Below, in pieces: positions 6,801 through 12,055 of a stretch of 12,055 bases of DNA (position 1 is the stretch's first letter; each line of letters begins with the position of its first letter). Below the pieces are notes generated by a model. It was given only the letters and a program-made list of their open reading frames with translations. It was not told where the DNA came from and ran no database searches. The position numbers were made by a program, and so were the translations under genes. Origin of the DNA: Auxenochlorella pyrenoidosa (taxonomy: Eukaryota > Chlorophyta > Trebouxiophyceae > Chlorellales > Chlorellaceae); NCBI GenBank assembly GCA_001430745.1, contig KQ481983.1, forward strand, positions 529,290 through 541,344. The letters are read 5' to 3'.

Positions 6801-9285
6801 TGCGCTGCCCCGACCCTGCAGGCTCGCACGACAACATCGTGCAGCTGCGCGGCCTCTGCTCCCACGGCGCCGACCTGTATCTCGTCATGGAGCTGTGCCC
6901 CAGGTGGCTGCCCCCATCTTTCCCTTAGCCAGATCCAGCTGCCTGATGTATGCCTGTCTGTACCTCGGCATGGAGCTGTGCCCCATGTGGCCGCCCACTC
7001 CCCTCCCCCAGCCCGCTCCTGCTGCCATGATGTCTGTTTGTCCTCCTGCCCGCTGCTGGCTGCCCCCGGCTGCCGCCGCCGCAGCCCTGTCCCAGCTGTG
7101 CACCGACCAGGCTTGCATGGCTGGGCCAGTGGTGTAGCATCAGTGGTGCACCGCACCAGCACGGGCATTTTCCACTGCTGGTGGCTGCCTGCAGCAGCCC
7201 CGGCGACAGTTAGACCCTGCATCCTTCTCTCCCTCAAAGCCCCCAAACAACCCCCCAACCCACCCTCTCCTTCACGCCTGGGCCGTTTGCAGGGGTACCC
7301 TTGATGTTCTCATCCACAAGGGCCACCTGCAGCCAGGGGGCGGCGCGGCCACAGCACTGGGGGCGCCGGGCCCAGGTGGCCACCGGCTGGACCCGCTCAA
7401 GCTACTGCCCATCGTGCGCAGGCAAGGCATCGGCAGAGGGCTGTGTGGCGCAGGCGCTGCGAGGCTGGGGGCGGGGAGTTGCGGCAGTTGGTAGCGCCGG
7501 GCGCCCTTTCAGGGGGGCGCCTTGCATGCGGGGGCACACGGCGATGCTGGGGCCCTGGTTCGGCAGCTCACATCCAGGCCTGCGGTGCTCACCCGTGCGG
7601 AGCTCCCCTGTCGCTGCAGCGTGGCGCGCGGCATGCTGCACCTGCACACCCGGCGGCCCGCCATATTCCACAGAGACCTGAAGCCCGGAAACCTCTTCTT
7701 AGGTGGGCCACTCCTCCCCTGCTCTCTCCCCTCAGCTCCCCTGCACTCTCCCCTCAGCTCCCCTGCTCTCTCCCTCAGCTCCCTCTGCTTGTAGCGCCTG
7801 TGCTGCAGCTGGTGGCGCTGCAGCAGGCCCTAGGGAGCAGTTAAAGACTAAGATTTGGCGCTGCTGCTGCCGACATTGCTGCCGTTCTGCCCACATGTCC
7901 TCGTGGCCTCAACTCTGCTCTCCCCCATTGTTGCTTGGCTGCAGGCCACGGCGGCGTGGTCAAGGTCGGAGACTTTGGGATGAGCCGCTACGGCGAGTCG
8001 TGGCGGCGGGAGGGCGGCGAGGGCGCCCTGGAGCGAACACTCACGCCAGGTGGGCAGGGTTCACCCACGGGATCGGGAGTTTGAGACATGGCGTGAGCTG
8101 CATCTGATGCGACAATGCAGGAAACGGATGATGCCCATTGCCTTGTCGGTGCGCTCTGGGCCGTGCTGCCAGGGCTGCGATGTGGGCTTGACCACAAGGC
8201 TGCAACGCCGCCCACCCTGGCGATGCCCCTGCCCCTCTGCAGGCGTGATCGGCACCGCTGCCTACAGCGCCCCCGAGCTCCTCAACCCCGACACCCCAAC
8301 TGAAAGCCGCACGCCGGGCCCGCGGGACGAGCAACGCATCCTCAAGGCAGACGTGAGATAGGCAGCCGTCGCTGCTGCTGGGCACGGAGGGTGGAGGGCG
8401 TACCTGGTGGGCAGGTGGCGGGCCTGCCTTGCTGTGCACACGTGGCCTCGCAGGCCTTCGACCCTGGCCGAGCCTGCGCACCCCCCCCCCGCTCCACCAA
8501 ACCCCACCACAACACACCACACCTGACCACACACACGCACATGCACCACCCACCCACCCACCAGGTGTTTGCGTTTGGCGTGACGCTGTACGAAATCTTG
8601 GAGCGCAAGCGACCATTTGCCGGCATGGACGGCTTCCAGATCCAGACACAGGCAAGCCAGCTGGGCCAGGCCTCGCCTGCACCCTTACCCATGCATCACG
8701 ACAGAGCGGGGTGGCGGCCGTAGCAAGCCAATGGACTTTGCTTGGTTTTGAATGGCTTGATTAACAAGGTAATACCTCCTGGGCCTCTGTTCCCGCAGTG
8801 GTACCTGGACCCGGAGTCCATGCGGCTGCCGCCGCCCACCATCCCGGAGGCGGCGCCGCCCGCTGCCCGGCAGATACTGGAAACTCTGGCGGTGAGGGCT
8901 CTGGTCGCTCGCTGGCACCACCCCTGCCGCGCTCTCCAACCTTGCTGAGCAGCATCCCTGGCAGACCCTCAGCAGGGTTGTGCCCTCGTCTCCAGCTGGG
9001 GCTGGCCAGAAGGTGCAACTCTGTTCGCACTGACATAGTCATACCCTGTGTGCTTCCAGTTTCCCCTCCCAACCCTCTGTCGCCCCTGCCTTTGCGCTCC
9101 TGGTGCAGGGGCTTGTGGAGGCGTGCACGCAGTGGGACCCCGACGCCCGGCCAACCTTCCAAGAGATCTTGGCCACGCTGCGCACCTGCAGCGCGCCAGC
9201 TGGCGCCGCCATTGCCGCGCCCGGTGCCGGCGCGGCATCGGCCGCCGAGGCCACGCCTTCGCCGCCGCCGCCTGCGTGCGCCTAG
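883..9285 (+). CDS. Multi-pass membrane / PH-domain / TKL-type protein kinase, 18 exons
   Basis: Exons: 883-1104, 1352-1507, 1711-1832, 1969-2336, 2528-3065, 3357-4618, 4753-5517, 5681-6072, 6345-6408, 6603-6695, 6822-6903, 7293-7421, 7620-7702, 7945-8049, 8243-8352, 8565-8651, 8799-8891, 9109-9285. Every junction keeps phase, and the total of 4848 bases gives about 1615 residues plus a TAG stop. An in-frame TAG at 862 fixes the start. The protein has about eight hydrophobic segments (residues 49-325), a PH-like domain (about 433-512), a disordered Ser/Gln/Ala/Gly linker (about 513-1275), and a full kinase domain (about 1280-1582) with its key catalytic residues. It probably sits in a membrane with the kinase in the cytosol and may phosphorylate Ser/Thr. 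Its substrate and ligand are unknown. Introns 10, 12 and 16 have GC donors. The exon chain is strong from exon 4 onward; the starts of exons 2 and 3 are slightly less certain. Confidence 0.88.
1025..2640 (+). other. N-terminal multi-pass membrane region of the kinase (exons 1-5)
   Basis: In the spliced protein, hydrophobic segments lie at about residues 49-73, 77-99, 104-126, 134-154, 199-217, 230-262 (long, possibly one bent helix), 274-290 and 303-325. Charged or amphipathic stretches separate them, including a Q5 tract followed by basic residues at 179-190 and an RRRR cluster at 264-267. The pattern suits seven or eight membrane helices. I recognise no known receptor or channel family and see no signal peptide. 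The basic clusters suggest which loops face the cytosol, but the topology is not settled by eye. The exons here are short and all flanking introns are GT-AG. Confidence 0.7.
2003..2017 (+). repeat. (CAG)5 coding for Q5 in exon 4
   Basis: Five perfect CAG codons in frame, giving Gln 179-183 of the kinase protein, in the loop between the fourth and fifth hydrophobic segments. Confidence 0.9.
2960..3486 (+). other. PH-like domain of the kinase, split across exons 5 and 6
   Basis: Exon 5 ends with RQRFFQLSADGAALRWSWDR and then WILMPHVQAIHC. Exon 6 opens with DESLTIRLDLL, then EPDLRLRFASRQQYGEWATG and LRLLLALLL. This is the order of pleckstrin-homology strands: the R-x-R-F-F strand, the L-x-W strand, the I-L-M-x-x-V-x-x-I strand, a L-x-L-x-F strand, and a C-terminal helix with its signature Trp (here in GEWATGL). 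The join uses a strong donor (CTG then GTGAGA at 3066) and the acceptor CTGCAG at 3351-3356, both phase 2. The RFF/W pattern is typical of PH domains in algal signalling proteins. Phosphoinositide binding is possible but cannot be judged from the sequence. Confidence 0.75.
4384..4404 (+). repeat. (CAG)7 coding for Q7 in exon 6
   Basis: Seven perfect CAG codons in frame, giving Gln 812-818 within the long disordered linker. Many shorter CAG/GCA runs surround it from about 3600 to 5300. Uninterrupted CAG runs of this type can vary in length between strains. Confidence 0.9.
6696..6821 (+). other. Intron 10 of the kinase, GC-AG type
   Basis: Exon 10 ends CTGCAAGCAG and the intron begins GCGAGTG; it ends CCCTGCAG at 6821. 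Phase 1 on both sides restores LQAGSHDNIVQL. The nearest GT (6700, inside GAGTGACC) would break the frame. Confidence 0.8.
6875..6993 (+). repeat. Imperfect direct repeat duplicating the exon 11 3' end and donor
   Basis: The first copy begins at 6875 and runs across the exon 11 / intron 11 boundary (CTGTATCTCGTCATGGAGCT, then GTGCCCCAG and the donor GTGGCTGCCC). The second copy begins at 6958 inside intron 11, 83 bases downstream, with about four differences in roughly 36 bases. In the second copy the CAG before the donor GT has become CAT. Its frame is shifted relative to the exon and is separated from it by a stop. Confidence 0.85.
7422..7619 (+). other. Intron 12 of the kinase, GC-AG type
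   Basis: Exon 12 ends ATCGTGCGCAG and the intron starts GCAAGG. It ends CGCTGCAG at 7619. Phase 2 on both sides gives LLPIVRSVARGMLHLH, the expected kinase helix E. No GT donor nearby keeps the frame. Confidence 0.82.
7714..7778 (+). repeat. 22-base pyrimidine-rich tandem repeat in intron 13
   Basis: Three units of about 22, 22 and 21 bases (7714-7735, 7736-7757, 7758-7778), each of the form CTCCCCTGC(T/A)CTCTCCC(C)TCAG, followed by the start of a fourth. Each unit has a pyrimidine tract ending in CAG, so it mimics a 3' splice site; the real acceptor is at 7944. Confidence 0.9.
8481..8564 (+). repeat. C10 run and CA/CCA-rich tract before the exon 16 acceptor
   Basis: Ten consecutive C residues at 8481-8490 are followed by a CA/CCAC-rich simple-sequence tract reaching the acceptor CCACCAG at 8564. 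It probably serves as an unusual C/A-rich substitute for a polypyrimidine tract. Confidence 0.8.
8652..8798 (+). other. Intron 16 of the kinase, GC-AG type
   Basis: Exon 16 ends CAGACACAG and the intron starts GCAAGC; it ends TTCCCGCAG at 8798. Phase 0 on both sides gives FQIQTQ followed by WYLDPESM, as expected after the RPFAGMD segment. No GT donor within 60 bases keeps the frame. Confidence 0.82.
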
Positions 9286-9390
9286 GCTGGCCCCTTGTGA
9301 TCAGGGGCTGCCACTAGCTGGCGCCGCTTTACAAAACTGAGCAGCTAGACTAGGCTGGTAGACCACAGCAGCAGTTCCCGCTGCACTTGA

Positions 9391-9407
9391 AACTGTCATA
9401 GACAGTT
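9391..9407. repeat. Perfect 7-base inverted repeat with 3-base loop
   Basis: AACTGTC, then ATA, then GACAGTT, about 106 bases after the kinase stop codon. It could form a short stem-loop in the 3' UTR. Small enough to be chance. Confidence 0.6.
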
Positions 9408-9754
9408 ACGCGATTTGAAACCCCCCATGAGTCCACGTCCTGTGCACCATCGTATTGCGTGCCTGTGTGAACAGCAGCTCACTGAAAAGCTGATGCGGCC
9501 GTGCCTGCTTACTGCCACGATACTTGTCCTCTCCTCCACCCCATCGGTCCGATTCACTGCAGCAGGCCTGCCAGGCACCTCGACAGCGCTGCACCTCCGT
9601 GCCCCTAGCCAACACATGACCGCAATTCACCCTCCCATTTTCACGCAATCTCTCCGTACTGCACTGCCACTCCAGCCTTTCGTTTGTTCTGCCACCCACC
9701 CCAGGTGTCTGCTCCACCGCCTACTCGCTGCTGCAGCTGCATGCCATCACAGGA

Positions 9755-9784
9755 ACAGAAACACCTTACACAGAAACACCTTAC
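9755..9784. repeat. Two perfect tandem copies of a 15-base unit
   Basis: ACAGAAACACCTTAC occurs at 9755-9769 and again at 9770-9784. On the minus strand each copy carries GTAAGG and, with its neighbour base, TGTAA. No function is evident. Confidence 0.9.
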
Positions 9785-10032
9785 ACTAAGGACAACTCTG
9801 AATTTCATCAACTCATATCTATGCGTTCTGGCCATGAAAGACAGTTGAGATGATGATGGCTCACACTAGGCAAGGGAGCTCAGCAGGCACGGCAGCGCGC
9901 CGCACAGAAGCCAAGGGCATCTCTTCCGCTTATCCCCCACTTTGCTCGCATCCTGGCGGCAGAAAGCATTCGAGCAGCGCAATCTCGACCTGCAATCGCC
10001 CGTTTGGAGCTCGTGCAGCAAAGCTCACCATC

Positions 10033-10401
10033 ATGATGCCAAGAGGGCTGTCGCTCTCGCGCTGCCTGCCGCAGCTGCCTGCACTGACAAGCAGGGCCGT
10101 GTCTAAGGCCGCCCTGCACACCAGCCCGCCGCCCACCACAGCCCTGCTGCGGGCAGCAGGCACCACGGCCCGCCCAGCTCGCCGCCTACACTGCGCCTAC
10201 ACTGCGTCGCTGCCGCCCAGCAGAAGACTGAGCAGATTGCCAAGCAGCCTCGGTAGGCAGGCACAAGGGTTGCAAGGCGGGAGCGGGCCGCAGTGGCCTC
10301 AGCATGGCGCCCTGCCTGATCAGACCATCACAGCGAGGGCTGAACCCTTGCTGGCTCTGTTGGCATCCAATCCTGACCTTTGGCATGAGAAAGGGGTGAT
10401 G
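10033..10401 (+). CDS. Possible N-terminal (transit-peptide) exon of the OPR-like gene
   Basis: From the paired ATGs at 10033/10036 a frame reads MMPRGLSLSRCLPQLPALTS and continues rich in Ser, Arg, Ala, Pro and Leu with almost no acidic residues for about 70 residues. That is the composition of a chloroplast or mitochondrial transit peptide. The frame is open from 9850 to 10410. Its most intron-like donor is CTCG then GTAGGC at 10253 (phase 1), but the next secure exon needs phase 2 at 10502, so this join fails. A frame-consistent alternative ends the exon at 10401 (ATG then GTAGGC) and resumes at 10464 after GTTGCCAG, but that needs a 62-base intron, shorter than any other here. The exon is plausible but its end is unresolved. 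Confidence 0.35.
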
Positions 10402-10501
10402 GTAGGCTAGCTCTGGCATTTGCATGTGCATCGCTCGGGGCACTCTGCTGCTGCTGTTGCCAGTGTGAAATCCTCCTTTATCCTACAAGCGCCACCTGCA
10501 G

Positions 10502-12055
<1,554 letters not shown>

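Larger units (their letters stand above)
6357..9183 (+). other. TKL-type kinase domain (exons 9-18)
   Basis: All core kinase elements are present in order in the spliced protein: glycine loop GEGSEGAVY (about 1293-1301), VAVK with Lys1313, a likely helix-C Glu1320 in SLMELEM, SHDNIVQLRGL, hinge YLVMELCPRGTL with Met as gatekeeper, catalytic loop HRDLKPGN (1415-1422), DFG (1435-1437), GTAAYSAPEL (1464-1473), DVFAFGVTLYEI, and a C-lobe ending WDPDARPTFQEIL. The last two motifs and the Gly-loop style fit plant and algal TKL (Raf/MLK-like) kinases. Insertions sit after helix D (Gly/Pro/Ala-rich, from exon 12) and after APE. No essential residue is missing, so it should be active. Introns cut this domain into ten small exons, unlike the large exons of the linker. 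Confidence 0.92.
9286..10032. other. Gap with no supported gene; kinase 3' UTR and upstream region of the next gene
   Basis: Lower in G+C than its surroundings. The open frames here look like no known protein and lack convincing splice structure. It must contain the kinase 3' UTR. The common green-algal polyadenylation signal TGTAA does not appear on the plus strand between the stop and about 9850; on the minus strand it occurs near 9331, 9768 and 9783. It also holds the small hairpin and the 15-base tandem repeat listed separately. Confidence 0.6.

Noticed and set aside
6930..7137. Intron 11 read as an alternative coding exon because it repeats YLGMELCP
   Set aside because: The repeated copy is out of frame with exon 11, a TAG lies in the exon frame between them, and the normal junction to 7293 restores the kinase hinge without it.
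9406..9835. Minus-strand gene in the 9286-10032 gap
   Set aside because: Short Cys/Arg-rich frames without a familiar motif or paired splice sites; the minus-strand TGTAA motifs alone are not enough.

Overview
The window looks like nuclear DNA of a green alga, most likely a trebouxiophyte of the Chlorella type. The signs are a high G+C content (well over 60% by eye), genes split into many short exons by introns of about 120-390 bases, CAG/GCN-rich low-complexity coding sequence, and proteins whose closest recognisable relatives are plant or algal. This lineage call is inference; no marker gene is present. All gene models below were made by hand by following reading frame and intron phase across splice sites.

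Left edge, minus strand (1-816): the 5' part of a split gene running off the left end. Its one clear exon (426 down to 179) encodes the start of a DUF829/TMEM53-type alpha/beta-hydrolase-like protein. An N-terminal exon with a predicted membrane segment probably starts at 816.

Centre, plus strand (883-9285): one 18-exon gene fills about 70% of the window. The joined exons total 4848 bases, an exact multiple of three, and encode about 1615 residues. In order these are: an N-terminal region with about eight hydrophobic segments, a pleckstrin-homology-like (PH) domain, a Ser/Gln/Ala/Gly-rich linker of about 760 residues, and a complete TKL-type protein kinase domain at the C-terminus. This multi-pass membrane / PH / kinase layout is the main biological novelty candidate. 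Three of its 17 introns, all in the kinase part, need GC-AG rather than GT-AG splicing.

A stretch of about 750 bases (9286-10032) holds no gene I can support; it must contain the kinase 3' UTR and the upstream region of the next gene.

Right side, plus strand (about 10033 to beyond 12055): the first part of an Old Yellow Enzyme / 12-oxophytodienoate reductase-like flavoprotein. Six exons join cleanly from 10502 to 11887, and the gene continues past the right end. Its N-terminus (a possible organelle transit peptide) is uncertain.

The two plus-strand genes are not obviously connected in function. They share an unusual feature: each has an imperfect tandem copy of an exon end with its 5' splice site inside the following intron, 83 bases downstream in the kinase and 28 bases downstream in the reductase.
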